A stretch of 64,000 nt of DNA from Sphingomonas chungangi. Its GTDB lineage: Bacteria; Pseudomonadota; Alphaproteobacteria; Sphingomonadales; Sphingomonadaceae. Both the position numbers and the translations under genes were made by a program. A model generated the notes under the pieces. The model was not told the DNA's origin and searched no databases. It worked only from the letters and a program-made list of their open reading frames with translations. The stretch covers positions 372,001-436,000 of the forward strand of contig NZ_JACEIB010000001.1 of NCBI RefSeq assembly GCF_013778325.1, given 5' to 3'. This document shows, piece after piece, positions 7,346 to 16,573 of this stretch (the stretch's first letter is position 1; every line of letters begins with the position of its first letter).

Positions 7346-8731
7346 TCAGTTGGCGACGGGGATATCGGCGGAGGTCGGCGGCAGGGCCTGTGCGACGCGC
7401 GTGCCGCTGCCGGCCGGCGCAAGGCGCGAGAGTGTCTGCAGCGCGTAGCTCAGCTGGTAATCGTTGACGCCCTGCTTCTTGAGCTGATCGGCGGTGGCGG
7501 CGAAGCGCGGATCGGTCTTGCTGTCCGCCTCCAGCACGCTGTCGTCCACCTTGGCCTCGTTGATCAGGTGGCGGCGCAGATCGTCCTCGCGGAACTTGGG
7601 CCGGTCCTTGTAGTCGGGGTCGGACAGCTGCGGCACGGAGATATCCGGCTGGATGCCGCCCTCCTGCACCGAACGGCCCGACGGCGTGTAGTAGCGCGCC
7701 GTCGTCAGGCGCAGCGCCGTGTCGTCGGTCAGCGGCAGCAGCGTCTGGACGGAGCCCTTGCCGAAGCTGCGCTCGCCCATCACGACCGCGCGGCGCTGGT
7801 CCTGCAACGCGCCGGCCACGATCTCGGCCGCCGAGGCGGAGCCGGCGTTGACCAGCACAATGATCGGCAGGCCGTGCGCGTCGTCGCCGGGCTTGGCGTA
7901 GTAACGCTCGATATCGTCCTTCTCGCGGCCGCGCTGCGAGACGATCTCGCCATGATCGAGGAAAGCGTCGGCGGTCTCGATCGCCTGGTCGAGCAGCCCC
8001 CCGGGATCGTCGCGCAGATCGATGATGTAGCCGGTCGGCTTGTGGCCGAGCGCCTTGTCGATGCCGGCGATCGCGGCGCGGGTGTCGGCGCCGGTCTGCT
8101 TGGAGAAGCTGTTGATGTTGATGATGCCGATATTGTCGGTCACCTTCCACTTGACCGGCTTGATCACGATATTCTCGCGGGTGAGCGTGACGTCGAAGGG
8201 CTTGTCGCGGCCCGGGCGCACGATGGTGAGCGTGATCTTGGTGCCCGGATCGCCGCGCATCTGATCGACCGCCTCGTCCAGCGTCGATCCGTAGATCAGC
8301 TTGCCGTTGATGTGGGTGATGTAGTCGCCGGACTTGATGCCCGCCTTCCATGCCGGCGTGTCCTCGGTGGGCGTCACCACCTTCACCACGCCGTCCTCGG
8401 CCTGCACGGTGAGGCCGAGGCCGCCGTAATTGCCGTCGGTGGTCAGCTTCATCTGCTGGAAGTCGTGCGCGTCCATGTAGGAACTGTGCGGATCGAGGCT
8501 GGCGAGCATGCCGTCGATCGCGCCCTTGATCAGATCCTTGTCGGTGGTCTTGTCGACATAGTCCGCGCGCACCTTCTGGAACACGTTCATGAACTGGTCG
8601 AGCTGCTTGTAGGTGTCGTTGTCCTGCGCGGTGGATTCGGCGGCGCGGGCGTTCTGGACGGCCATCATCGTGGTCGGGATGGCGGCGCCGGCGGCGAGCA
8701 GGCCAAGGGTACGCAGCAGGGACTTGGGCAT
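7346..8731 (-). CDS. ctpA: S41 family carboxyl-terminal processing peptidase
   Basis: A 461-residue periplasmic serine protease (CtpA/Prc family) that processes or degrades envelope proteins from the C-terminus. Order: signal or anchor segment at residues 5-27, an N-terminal helical part, a PDZ domain (YGGLGLTVQ near 102-110, GIKSGDYITHINGK), then the catalytic core with Ser in AGSASAAEI (about residue 300) and Lys325 in SFGKGSVQ. IIDLRDDPGGLLDQA is the family's typical strand-loop. Likely first gene of ctpA-dsbB-coq7. The ATG at 8731 begins MPKSLLRTLG. Confidence 0.93.
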   Translation of the reverse strand: MPKSLLRTLGLLAAGAAIPTTMMAVQNARAAESTAQDNDTYKQLDQFMNVFQKVRADYVDKTTDKDLIKGAIDGMLASLDPHSSYMDAHDFQQMKLTTDGNYGGLGLTVQAEDGVVKVVTPTEDTPAWKAGIKSGDYITHINGKLIYGSTLDEAVDQMRGDPGTKITLTIVRPGRDKPFDVTLTRENIVIKPVKWKVTDNIGIININSFSKQTGADTRAAIAGIDKALGHKPTGYIIDLRDDPGGLLDQAIETADAFLDHGEIVSQRGREKDDIERYYAKPGDDAHGLPIIVLVNAGSASAAEIVAGALQDQRRAVVMGERSFGKGSVQTLLPLTDDTALRLTTARYYTPSGRSVQEGGIQPDISVPQLSDPDYKDRPKFREDDLRRHLINEAKVDDSVLEADSKTDPRFAATADQLKKQGVNDYQLSYALQTLSRLAPAGSGTRVAQALPPTSADIPVAN

Positions 8732-8820
8732 CGTGCGAGAGTCTTTCCGTCAAACAGGCGCGTGTCGTGGTTCGCTATTACAGCCTTTCCGCGAAGCGCA
8801 AAAGGCCGGGTTGAGGGACT

Positions 8821-8952
8821 GTCTTTGAAAGTCCCGCACCGGCCCGCTCCCCCGCCCAGCCTCCCGATCCAGTATCATCCTGTCGGGAGGCTGGGCGGGG
8901 GAGCGGGCTGGCACCGCACCGAAAAGCGCTCTTTCGCGCTTTTCAAACAGAC
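8821..8952. repeat. Intergenic hairpin element, copy 1
   Basis: A nested inverted-repeat element between ctpA and the monooxygenase gene. The core is a perfect 25-base inverted repeat (8843-8867 and 8883-8907) around a 15-base spacer containing CAGTATCATCCTG. Outside it lie AAAAGCGC/GCGCTTTT and an imperfect outer repeat (8821-8831 with 8939-8952). Copy 2 at 37401-37555 has the same architecture, a related core and a spacer of the same length. It encodes nothing; a non-autonomous repeat or transcript-end structure is plausible. Confidence 0.85.
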
Positions 8953-8983
8953 TCTGAGGCCGGTTTACGGGTAACCGGCGGGT

Positions 8984-10180
8984 ATGGGGCAGTATGACAT
9001 CGCGGTAGCCGGGTGCGGGCCGGCGGGGCTGGCGGCGGCTCTGCTGTTGCACCGCGACGGGCATCGGGTGACATTGTTCGAGCGGTTCGACGCGCCGAAG
9101 CCGGTGGGATCCGGGCTGATGATCCAGCCGACCGGGCAGGCGGTGCTCCGCGCGCTCGGGCTGGAGGAGCGGCTGCTGGCCGCCGGCGCGCGGGTCGATC
9201 GCCTGTTCGGCCGCGCGGGCGAGGACGGGCCGATCGTGCTCGACGTTCGCTATTCGGCGTTGGGCAAGAAGGCGGGGTTCGGGGTCGGCATCCACCGCGC
9301 CTCGCTGTTCGCGATCCTGCACGACGCGGTGACGGCGGCGAGTATCCCGATCGAGACCGGGCGGCCGATCGCGGCGAGCCGGGTCGGCGGCGGGCGCCGC
9401 CATCTGTGCTTCGAGGATGGCAGCGAGTCCGGCCCGTTCGATCTGGTGGTGGACGCGCTCGGCACGCGCACGCCGCTCGCGCCGCCGACCGGCCGGGCGC
9501 TGGCCTATGGCGCGCTCTGGGCAAGCCTCGACTGGCCCGAAAGCGCGGGCTTCGATGCGGCGGCGCTGGAGCAGCGTTATCGACGGGCGAGCGTGATGGT
9601 CGGCGTGCTGCCGATCGGCACGCCACCGGGGCGGAGAGCGCCTCAGGCCGCCTTTTTCTGGTCGCTGCGTGCCGACCGGCTGGAGGATTGGCGCGCGGCG
9701 GGGCTGGGGCCGTGGAAGGACGAGGTGCTGCGCCTCTGGCCTTTGCTCGCGCCTTTGCTCGATCGGATCGAGGCGTCCGACCAGCTCACCTTCGCCCGCT
9801 ACGCCCACCGCACCCTGCCGACCCCCGCCGAGCCGGGAATGATCCACATCGGCGATGCGTGGCACTCGGCCAGCCCGCAACTCGGGCAGGGCGCCAACAT
9901 GGCGCTGATCGATGCCTATGCGCTGGCGCTCGCCTTGCGGATGGAGAGCGGTGTCGACTCGGCGATCGGCAAGGCGATCGCGCTGCGCCGCCGGCATGTC
10001 GGGCTGTACCAGTGGCTGACGGCCCTGTTCACGCCGGTCTACCAGTCGGACAGCCGGATGCTGCCCTTCGTGCGCGACCGGCTGGTCGGCCCGCTCTCGC
10101 GTCTCTGGCCCGCGACGCGCATCCAGGCGGCGATGGTGAGCGGGCTGGTGGGCGATCCGCTGGGGTCGCTTGATCTCTGA
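8984..10180 (+). CDS. FAD-dependent monooxygenase (PHBH fold)
   Basis: A 398-residue flavoprotein of the aromatic-ring hydroxylase/UbiH superfamily. The FAD-binding motif GCGPAGLAAALLL is at residues ~11-23, followed by LFERFDAPKPVGSGL, and the second FAD motif IHIGDAWHSASPQLGQGANM is near residue 290. Between them is the usual mixed substrate domain. No neighbour indicates the substrate. The gene stands alone between two repeat elements. Start ATG at 8984. The class is firm; the substrate is not. Confidence 0.85.
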   Translation: MGQYDIAVAGCGPAGLAAALLLHRDGHRVTLFERFDAPKPVGSGLMIQPTGQAVLRALGLEERLLAAGARVDRLFGRAGEDGPIVLDVRYSALGKKAGFGVGIHRASLFAILHDAVTAASIPIETGRPIAASRVGGGRRHLCFEDGSESGPFDLVVDALGTRTPLAPPTGRALAYGALWASLDWPESAGFDAAALEQRYRRASVMVGVLPIGTPPGRRAPQAAFFWSLRADRLEDWRAAGLGPWKDEVLRLWPLLAPLLDRIEASDQLTFARYAHRTLPTPAEPGMIHIGDAWHSASPQLGQGANMALIDAYALALALRMESGVDSAIGKAIALRRRHVGLYQWLTALFTPVYQSDSRMLPFVRDRLVGPLSRLWPATRIQAAMVSGLVGDPLGSLDL

Positions 10181-10186
10181 TCTAGT

Positions 10187-10305
10187 CCCGTTCGTGCTGA
10201 GGAGCCGCTGAGCGAAGTCGAAGCGGCGTCTCGAAGCACAGCCGTTGCGCATGCCCTTCGAGACGGGCCTTCGACTGCGCTCAGTCCCTCCTCAGGGCGA
10301 ACGGG
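10187..10305. repeat. REP-like inverted repeat, copy 1
   Basis: An intergenic pair of inverted units beginning CCGTTCG and ending CGAACGG, with inner CTGAGCGAAGTCGAAG and CTTCGACTGCGCTCAG arms. It is the most diverged and longest of four such elements in the window (others at 13125, 30518 and 48999). It lies between the monooxygenase and amidohydrolase genes, which converge here. Confidence 0.8.
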
Positions 10306-10312
10306 CAAGGTG

Positions 10313-11611
10313 TCAGCGCTGATACGCCTTAGGCAGCGCCCCATCCTCCGGGTTCATATACCGGTCGCGCAGCTCGCTCTGGCGCGAGCTTTGCGGCTGG
10401 GGCTGGCCGTCGATGAACACCGCGACCGGCGCCGAGGCGAGCTCCAGCGGATCGCCGTCCCAGATCACCACATCGGCGCGGCGGCCGGGGCGGAGCGAGC
10501 CGATCTCGCCGTCCATCCCCATCACCACCGCCGGGCCGGACGTGATCGAGGCGAAGGCGTGGCCCCAGTCCAGCCCGGTCGATCCGGGGATCTTGGTGAT
10601 CGCCACGAGGTTGCCGGCGAACTGCTTGAGGTTGCGCTGGCTGCCCGGCGCGCTGGCGTCGACGGTCGAGAGCGCGACGGTTACGCCCGCCTGCTCCATC
10701 CGGCCGACATTCGATTCGGTCGCGGCGACACGCTCGAAGGATTCGGGCAGGTCGACCAATGCGGCCGCGATCACCGGCACGTGCGCGGCCGCGATGTCAT
10801 GGGCGGCCAGCCAGCCTTCCTCGGCACCCACCAGCACCAGTTTCAGCTGCGGATAATCCTTCTTGAGCGCGAGGATCGAGCGGATGTCGCTCGCCCGCTC
10901 GACATGGACGAGCAGCGGCTGCTTGCCGTCCAGCACCGCCAGCAGGGCCTGCGCGTCGGGCCGCTTGATCAGCGAATCCTTTTCGCGGCCCCCGAAGGCG
11001 GCCGGGCTGCGGCGATAGTCCTGCGCCTCGGCCAGCGCGTCGTGAAGCATCGCATAGGCGGCGGGTCGGCTGCCGCCCGCCGCCGCCGCACCGTCCTCGC
11101 CCATCTCGACATACTGGAAGGCACGCGGACGCAGTATCGGGTCCGGCCCAACGCCGAGCGTGATCACCGCGCCTTGCCCCGCGAAGATCGAACCGGCCGT
11201 GGCGGGGGAAACCAGCGCGCTCGTCACGCCACCCCAGCGCTCGTTGTTGAGGATGATCGAATTGGGGTTGATGGCGGGCGATATGTCGATCGCGGCGTTG
11301 AAGGGGGATTTGCCGGCGGAGACGTCGTTGCTCTCCTCCACGCCCTCGGAGTCCGCCAGCCCCAGCGTCGAGAGGCCGGCCACCATGCCGGCGGAGACCC
11401 ACTTGCCGTGCGCATCGATGACGGTGGCGCCGGCCGGCACGGGCACCCGCGCCCCCGCTGCGACGATGCGACCGTCGGTGAAGATGACGGTGCCGTTGGG
11501 GATCGGCCCGGAACCATCCCCGATCGCGACGGTGCCGCCGACGATCGCGGTGGTGGCGGCAGAGGCGGGTGCCGCGACCAGCGCGGCGGCGGCGAGGAGG
11601 AGCGCCTTCAT
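10313..11611 (-). CDS. Exported amidohydrolase-like protein lacking the HxH metal motif
   Basis: A 432-residue protein with a Sec signal peptide (MKALLLAAAALVAAPASA) and an amidohydrolase-superfamily layout: an N-terminal strand domain (AIVGGTVAIGDGSGP, VIDAHGKW) and the C-terminal GSLRPGRRADVVIWDGDPLE. Where active members have a GxxDxHxH motif after the KWVxPG turn, this protein reads KWVSAGMVAGLSTLGL, so the first two metal-binding histidines are missing. The ATG at 11611 overlaps the stop of the upstream paralogue by four bases (ATGA), so the two are co-translated and may form a pair. It may be inactive, a partner subunit, or use different chemistry. Confidence 0.82.
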   Translation of the reverse strand: MKALLLAAAALVAAPASAATTAIVGGTVAIGDGSGPIPNGTVIFTDGRIVAAGARVPVPAGATVIDAHGKWVSAGMVAGLSTLGLADSEGVEESNDVSAGKSPFNAAIDISPAINPNSIILNNERWGGVTSALVSPATAGSIFAGQGAVITLGVGPDPILRPRAFQYVEMGEDGAAAAGGSRPAAYAMLHDALAEAQDYRRSPAAFGGREKDSLIKRPDAQALLAVLDGKQPLLVHVERASDIRSILALKKDYPQLKLVLVGAEEGWLAAHDIAAAHVPVIAAALVDLPESFERVAATESNVGRMEQAGVTVALSTVDASAPGSQRNLKQFAGNLVAITKIPGSTGLDWGHAFASITSGPAVVMGMDGEIGSLRPGRRADVVIWDGDPLELASAPVAVFIDGQPQPQSSRQSELRDRYMNPEDGALPKAYQR

Positions 11612-13038
11612 TTCACGTCTCCCGAACCCGGCTGGCCCAGCTCGAAGTCGCTCACCGGGCGGAGCTTGGGATTATAGGCGTCGTAGAGCATCGCTCCGTC
11701 GATCCAGACCTTCTCGGGCCGCGAATAGACGCTCAAGGGATTGCCGTTCCACAGCACGACGTCGGCCATCTTGCCGGGCTTGAGGCTGCCCGTCCTGTCG
11801 GCGATGCCCAGCGCCTTCGCCGGATTGATCGACAGCCATTCCCACGCCACCTCGTCCGGAATGTCGATCCCCGCGCGCCGCCCGGCCGCCTGTGCCTTGG
11901 CGACCTCCTGGTTGAGCCGCTGGATGCCGTTCTGGTCGTCCGAATGGATCATCGCGCACGTCCCCTCCTTCTGGAGCAGCGCGAGATTCTCCGGGATGCC
12001 GTCGTAGCTTTCCATCTTGAAGCCGTACCAGTCGGCCCAGACGGCGGCGCAGATGCCGTTGGCCTTCAGCAGATCGGCGATCTTGTAGGCCTCGACCGCG
12101 TGGTGGAAGGCGGTGACGTGATAGCCGAACTCCTTCGACATATCGATCACGTTGGCCATCTCGTCGGCGCGGTAGCAATGGTTCTGGACGAGAATCTCGC
12201 CCGCCAGCACGCCGGCCAGCGTATCCATGGCGAGATCGCGGGCCGGCGGATCGCCGCCGTCTTTCTCGTATTTGTCCCATTTGCGCTTGTATTCGACCGC
12301 CTTCGCCCAGGTCTGCCGGTCGACCGCGATATTGCCCATGCGGGTGGAGGGCTCGCGGCCCTTGGAGCCATAGACGCGCTTGGGATTCTCGCCGCATGCC
12401 ATCTTGAGGCCGTAGGGCGCGCCGGGGAATTTCATCCCCTGCACGGTGCGGGCATAGACGTTCTTGAGCACCACCGATCGTCCGCCGAACAGGTTGGCGG
12501 AGCCGGGCAGGATCTCCAGCGTGGTGACGCCGCCGTTTGCCAGCGCGCGGCTGAAGCCGGGATCCTGCGGCCAGACGCTGTGCTCGGCCCACACCTCGGA
12601 GGTGACGGGCGCGGTCGCCTCGTTGCCGTCGGAGAGCGCCTTGACGCCGGGCGAGGGATAGTCGCCGAGATGGCTGTGGATGTCGATGACGCCGGGCGTC
12701 ACCCACTTGCCGGTGCCGTCGATCACGGTGGCGCCGGCGGGTGGGGCGATGTCCTGCCCGATCTGCACGATCCTGCCGTCCGCGAACAGCACCGCGCCGT
12801 GATCGATCCGGCCGCCCTCGCCGTCATAGACGGTGACGTTGGTCAGCAGCGTCGGCACCCCGGGATAGGGATGATAGGTCGAGGGGTAGGGATCGTGGTC
12901 GTAGCCGTGTCCGGCGCCCGGTGCCGGCGCCTTCGAGGCGGTGGCGGGCGGGGGCGCCGATGCGGTGCAGGCCATCAGTGCAAGGCAGGTCGACGCGGTC
13001 ACGGCCGCCTTCGAGGCGCGCACGAGGGTATGGATCAC
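11608..13038 (-). CDS. Amidohydrolase family lipoprotein
   Basis: A 476-residue amidohydrolase with a lipoprotein-type signal: after the hydrophobic stretch comes LMAC, a lipobox with the cysteine near residue 24. The N-terminal metal motif GVIDIHSHLGD is intact, further histidines occur in VTAFHHAVEAY, and MIHSDDQNG carries the typical late Asp. The C-terminal GSLKPGKMADVVLWNGNPL is diagnostic of the imidazolonepropionase/dihydroorotase-like group. Substrate unknown; envelope location suggests a peptide or cyclic amide. It precedes and overlaps the metal-motif-lacking paralogue. Confidence 0.85.
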   Translation of the reverse strand: MIHTLVRASKAAVTASTCLALMACTASAPPPATASKAPAPGAGHGYDHDPYPSTYHPYPGVPTLLTNVTVYDGEGGRIDHGAVLFADGRIVQIGQDIAPPAGATVIDGTGKWVTPGVIDIHSHLGDYPSPGVKALSDGNEATAPVTSEVWAEHSVWPQDPGFSRALANGGVTTLEILPGSANLFGGRSVVLKNVYARTVQGMKFPGAPYGLKMACGENPKRVYGSKGREPSTRMGNIAVDRQTWAKAVEYKRKWDKYEKDGGDPPARDLAMDTLAGVLAGEILVQNHCYRADEMANVIDMSKEFGYHVTAFHHAVEAYKIADLLKANGICAAVWADWYGFKMESYDGIPENLALLQKEGTCAMIHSDDQNGIQRLNQEVAKAQAAGRRAGIDIPDEVAWEWLSINPAKALGIADRTGSLKPGKMADVVLWNGNPLSVYSRPEKVWIDGAMLYDAYNPKLRPVSDFELGQPGSGDVK

Positions 13039-13124
13039 GGATAAGCCCCTTGCCCTGTTATGGTGCGGAGCCTGCGACGATCGATACGAATGTTCAAGAG
13101 GGACGTCCCCGAGACAACCTCGCT

Positions 13125-13214
13125 CCGTTCGGGCTGAGCTTGTCGAAGCCCTGCCCTTCGTTCTTGCTTGGGTGAGGAAGAAGGACAGCCCTTCGACAGG
13201 CTCAGGGCGAACGG
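13125..13214. repeat. REP-like inverted repeat, copy 2
   Basis: Two inverted units: CCGTTCGGGCTGAGCTTGTC GAAG at the left and CTTCGACAGG CTCAGGGCGAACGG at the right, around a CTGCCCTTC...GAAGGACAG inner stem. Located between the amidohydrolase lipoprotein start and the hutC stop. It belongs to the same family as the elements at 10187, 30518 and 48999. Confidence 0.88.
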
Positions 13215-13227
13215 AGGTGGACTTTTT

Positions 13228-13926
13228 TCAGGAGGGGCCGAAGCGCGCCACCAGATCGTAGGCCGATCCGACGAACAGCTGGCGGACGCTGGTGATGCGC
13301 TCGCCCCCGCGCCAGGTGCGGCGCTCGACCGAAAGCAAAGCGGCGCCGGGATCGAGGCCGAGCAGATCGGCCGATGCGTCGTCGGCGTTGACGGCAGAGA
13401 TGCGGGTCTCGGCTTCCGTCCAGGGGACGTGGTGGAGCAGCCAGCTGCCCGGCGCCTCGGCCGAGAAATCCGCCTCCGCCATCTCCGGCGCGGCGGCGAG
13501 GGCGACGAGGCGGTGCTCCAGCGCCAGCGGCATGCCGTCGGCGAGGTGCAGGCCGTCGAGCTGGAGCAGGCGGCCCTTGCCTGCCAGCAATTTCTCCTCT
13601 TCATCGCGCGGCGCCCGCATCCTGCGGCCGAGCAGGCGATAGGCATAGGCCTGCCCCCGCCCGATCACCTCGGCGCCGAGATCGGGCACGTCGAGCACCA
13701 TCGCGTGCACTTTCGGCCGCGCCACGAAGGAGCCGGCCCGCTTGCGCCGCTCGATCAGCCCGGCCGAGGCGAGCGCGGACAGCGCCTTGCTCACCGTCAT
13801 GCGCGAGCAGCTGTGGAGGCGCATCAGTTCGTGCTCGACCGGCAGGCGTGCACCGGGCGCCAGCGTGCCGGAGAGGATCTCCGCTTCGATCCCGGCGCGG
13901 ATGCGCTCGTGGAGGGGCGCGCTCAT
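13228..13926 (-). CDS. hutC: Histidine utilization repressor HutC (GntR family)
   Basis: A 232-residue repressor with an N-terminal winged helix (residues ~5-70: LHERIRAGIEAEILSGTLAPG, then SRMTVSKALSALASAGLIERR) and a C-terminal UTRA ligand domain (LLQLDGLHLADGMPLALEHR). HutC proteins bind urocanate and then release hut promoters. It is downstream of and overlaps hutF (ATGA, 13923-13926 region), and the divergent hut operon starts 1.4 kb away, so it is probably autoregulated through the operator at 15303-15312. Confidence 0.92.
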   Translation of the reverse strand: MSAPLHERIRAGIEAEILSGTLAPGARLPVEHELMRLHSCSRMTVSKALSALASAGLIERRKRAGSFVARPKVHAMVLDVPDLGAEVIGRGQAYAYRLLGRRMRAPRDEEEKLLAGKGRLLQLDGLHLADGMPLALEHRLVALAAAPEMAEADFSAEAPGSWLLHHVPWTEAETRISAVNADDASADLLGLDPGAALLSVERRTWRGGERITSVRQLFVGSAYDLVARFGPS

Positions 13927-15275
13927 GCGAGCAGCTTCGCGAGCGTCGCGCGGTAGCGGGCAGCGATGGCATCGCGGGCGATGTGCCGTCCGTCGGTCAC
14001 GACCTCGCGCCCGCGCCGCCAGACGCGATCTGCGCCCTCGCGCCCGGCGGCGAAGATCAGGCCGTCAAGCAAGGCATCGCCCGATCGTGCAGCGAGCGAG
14101 GGGTGCGCGGCGTCGAGACTGACGATGTCGGCGGGCGCACCGACGCGCAGCCCGGCTTCGGCGCCCAGCGCCTGTGCGCCGCCGGCCAGTGCCGCCCCGT
14201 AGAGCGCGCCGCCGGTCGACTGGCCCGGTGCGGTCAGCAGGTTGCGCCCGCGCCGGGCGAGGCGCTGGCCATATTCGAGCAGGCGGAGTTCCTCGATCGC
14301 GTCGATGCGGACGTTCGAGTCCGACCCCACGCCATAGGCGCCACCCTCGGCGAGGTACGCTTCCGCCGGGAACAGCCCGTCGCCGAGATTGGCCTCGGTG
14401 ATCGGGCAGAGGCCGGCGACCGCGCCGCTCCTCGCCATCGCGACCGTCTCGGCCTCGGTCATATGGGTGGCGTGGACGAGGCACCATTGTGGGCCGACCG
14501 GCGCATGATCGAGCAGCCATTCCACCGGCCGCGCGCCGCTCCAGGCGAGGCAATCCTCCACCTCGCGCGCCTGCTCGGCAATGTGGATGTGGATCGGCGC
14601 GCCGTTCGCCAGCGGAGCGAGTGCGGCCAGTTCTTCGGGCGTCACCGCGCGCAGGCTGTGGGGAGCGATGCCGACCACGGAGTCCGGCAGCGCCTTTGCT
14701 TCGGCCCGCGCGGCATCGAGCAGTTTCGCGAACCCGTCGACGTCGTGGATGAAGCGCCGTTGGCCCTCGCCCGGCGCGCTGCCGCCGAAACCGGCATGGG
14801 CGTAGAAGACAGGCAGGTGGGTGAGCGCGATCCCCGTCTCCTCAGCGGCACCCATGATCGCGCTGCTCATCTCCGCCGGGTCGGCGAACGGGCGGCCGTC
14901 GCGATCGTGGTGGAGATAGTGGAACTCGCCGACGCGGGTGAAGCCGCTCTCCAGCATCTCTGCATAGGCTTGGCTCGCGATCGCGGCGAGATCGCCGGGG
15001 GTCAGCCGATCGACGAAGCGGTACATGATCTCGCGCCACGTCCAGAAGCTGTCGTCGTTATGCCCACGCACCTCGGCGAGGCCTGCCATGCCGCGCTGGA
15101 AGGCGTGGCTGTGGAGGTTGGGGAGGCCAGGCAGCGCGACGGCGTGGCGCTCGCTGTCGCCCGGCGCGACGCCCGGCTCGATCTCCGCGATCAGGCCGTC
15201 CTGTATCCTGATGCGGACGTCGCTCGCCCACCCGCCCGGCAGCAGGGCGGTGGCGAAGTGCAGGCTGGCGTTCAT
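13923..15275 (-). CDS. hutF: Formimidoylglutamate deiminase
   Basis: A 450-residue amidohydrolase-superfamily enzyme that converts N-formimino-L-glutamate to N-formyl-L-glutamate plus ammonia. The metal motif LPGLPNLHSHAFQRGMAGLAE is near residue 50, with a later histidine region (HIHIAEQAREVEDC) and a GSDSNVRIDAIEELRLLEYG segment. Its presence with hutG shows the five-step, two-enzyme variant of histidine degradation rather than direct HutG hydrolysis of formiminoglutamate. Transcribed with hutC, divergent from hutIHGUD. Confidence 0.93.
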   Translation of the reverse strand: MNASLHFATALLPGGWASDVRIRIQDGLIAEIEPGVAPGDSERHAVALPGLPNLHSHAFQRGMAGLAEVRGHNDDSFWTWREIMYRFVDRLTPGDLAAIASQAYAEMLESGFTRVGEFHYLHHDRDGRPFADPAEMSSAIMGAAEETGIALTHLPVFYAHAGFGGSAPGEGQRRFIHDVDGFAKLLDAARAEAKALPDSVVGIAPHSLRAVTPEELAALAPLANGAPIHIHIAEQAREVEDCLAWSGARPVEWLLDHAPVGPQWCLVHATHMTEAETVAMARSGAVAGLCPITEANLGDGLFPAEAYLAEGGAYGVGSDSNVRIDAIEELRLLEYGQRLARRGRNLLTAPGQSTGGALYGAALAGGAQALGAEAGLRVGAPADIVSLDAAHPSLAARSGDALLDGLIFAAGREGADRVWRRGREVVTDGRHIARDAIAARYRATLAKLLA

Positions 15276-15302
15276 CGGCCGCTCTCCTCATGCGATCGAT
15301 TA

Positions 15303-15312
15303 TGTCTATACA
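15303..15312. promoter_or_regulatory. HutC-type operator in the hut divergent promoter region
   Basis: TGTCTATACA is a near-palindrome one step from the TGTATATACA-type core bound by HutC in other proteobacteria. It is in the 86-base gap between the divergent hutF (ATG at 15275) and hutI (ATG at 15362) starts, so one site could control both operons. Binding is inferred from position and similarity. Confidence 0.6.
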
Positions 15313-15361
15313 TTATAGGCGGGCGATGCCAGTCTTGTGAGCGAGCCAACCGGAGTCGGAC

Positions 15362-16573
15362 ATGCGCTGCGACAGACTGTGGAGCGACGCGCGCCTCGCG
15401 ACGATGACGGGCGTTGGAACGGCTGGGGGCCTCGGCATCGTCGATCGCGGCATGGTCGCGGCGGTGGATGGGCGGATCGCCTATGCCGGCCCAGTCGCCG
15501 ACGCGCCCGCCTTCGAGGCGGACGAGACGATCGCCTGCGACGGCCGCTGGATCACGCCGGGACTGATCGACTGCCATACCCATCTCGTCCACGGCGGCGA
15601 CCGCGCGCACGAATTCGAGCTGCGGCTGGCGGGCGCGTCCTACGAGGAGATCGCGCGCACCGGCGGCGGCATCGTCTCGACGATGCGCACCACCCGCGCG
15701 GCGAGCGAGGACGATCTGGTCGCATCCGCGCTGCCGCGTCTCGACGCGCTGATCGCGGAAGGCGCGACCACCGTCGAGGTGAAGTCCGGCTATGGGCTGG
15801 AGCGCGAGGCCGAACTCAAGATGCTGCGCGCGGCGCGGCGGCTGGGGAAAGAGCGGCCGGTGCGGATCGCCACCACCTTCCTTGGTGCTCACGCGCTGCC
15901 GCCTGAATATGCCGACGACCAGGACGGCTATGTTGCGGCCGTCTGCGACGACATGCTGCCGGCCGTCGCGACCGAGGGGCTGGCCGATGCGGTCGATGCC
16001 TTCTGCGAAGGGATCGGCTTCACGCCCACCCAGACGGCGCGCGTGTTCGAGGCGGCCGCTGCGCAGCATCTGCCGGTCAAGCTTCACGCGGAGCAGCTCT
16101 CGAACCTCCACGGTGCCGCGCTTGCTGCGCAGCATAAGGCGCTCTCCGCCGATCATCTGGAGTATCTCGACGAGGTCGGGGTCAACGCGATGGCGAAGGC
16201 CGGCACGGTGGCCACCCTGCTGCCCGGCGCCTATTATTTCGTGCGCGAGACCAAGCTGCCGCCGATCGATCTGCTGCGCGCGGCCGGCGTGCCGATCGCG
16301 CTCGCGACCGACTGCAATCCCGGCACTTCGCCGCTCACCTCCTTGCTGCTGGTGCTCAACATGGGCGCCACTCTGTTCCGGCTGACGGTGGAGGAATGCC
16401 TGCTCGGCGTCACCCGCAATGCTGCGCGCGCGCTCGGGCTGCAGCATGACGTCGGAACGCTCGAAGCCGGCAAGTCCTGCGACCTCGCGATCTGGGATAT
16501 CGAGCGGCCCGCCGAACTGGTCTATCGCATGGGGCTGAACCCGCTCCATGCCCGCATATGGAGAGGAATGTGA
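15362..16573 (+). CDS. hutI: Imidazolonepropionase
   Basis: A 403-residue amidohydrolase that opens the ring of 4-imidazolone-5-propionate to give N-formimino-L-glutamate. Metal motif [21 protein letters not shown], followed by [18 protein letters not shown], which is highly characteristic of HutI. Further signatures are [18 protein letters not shown] and [10 protein letters not shown]. First gene of the plus-strand hut operon. The next gene overlaps its stop. Confidence 0.96.
   Translation: MRCDRLWSDARLATMTGVGTAGGLGIVDRGMVAAVDGRIAYAGPVADAPAFEADETIACDGRWITPGLIDCHTHLVHGGDRAHEFELRLAGASYEEIARTGGGIVSTMRTTRAASEDDLVASALPRLDALIAEGATTVEVKSGYGLEREAELKMLRAARRLGKERPVRIATTFLGAHALPPEYADDQDGYVAAVCDDMLPAVATEGLADAVDAFCEGIGFTPTQTARVFEAAAAQHLPVKLHAEQLSNLHGAALAAQHKALSADHLEYLDEVGVNAMAKAGTVATLLPGAYYFVRETKLPPIDLLRAAGVPIALATDCNPGTSPLTSLLLVLNMGATLFRLTVEECLLGVTRNAARALGLQHDVGTLEAGKSCDLAIWDIERPAELVYRMGLNPLHARIWRGM

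Noticed and set aside
8821-8952. Hairpin element as an insertion sequence
   Set aside because: There is no transposase reading frame and the element is only ~130 bases, so it is listed as a repeat.
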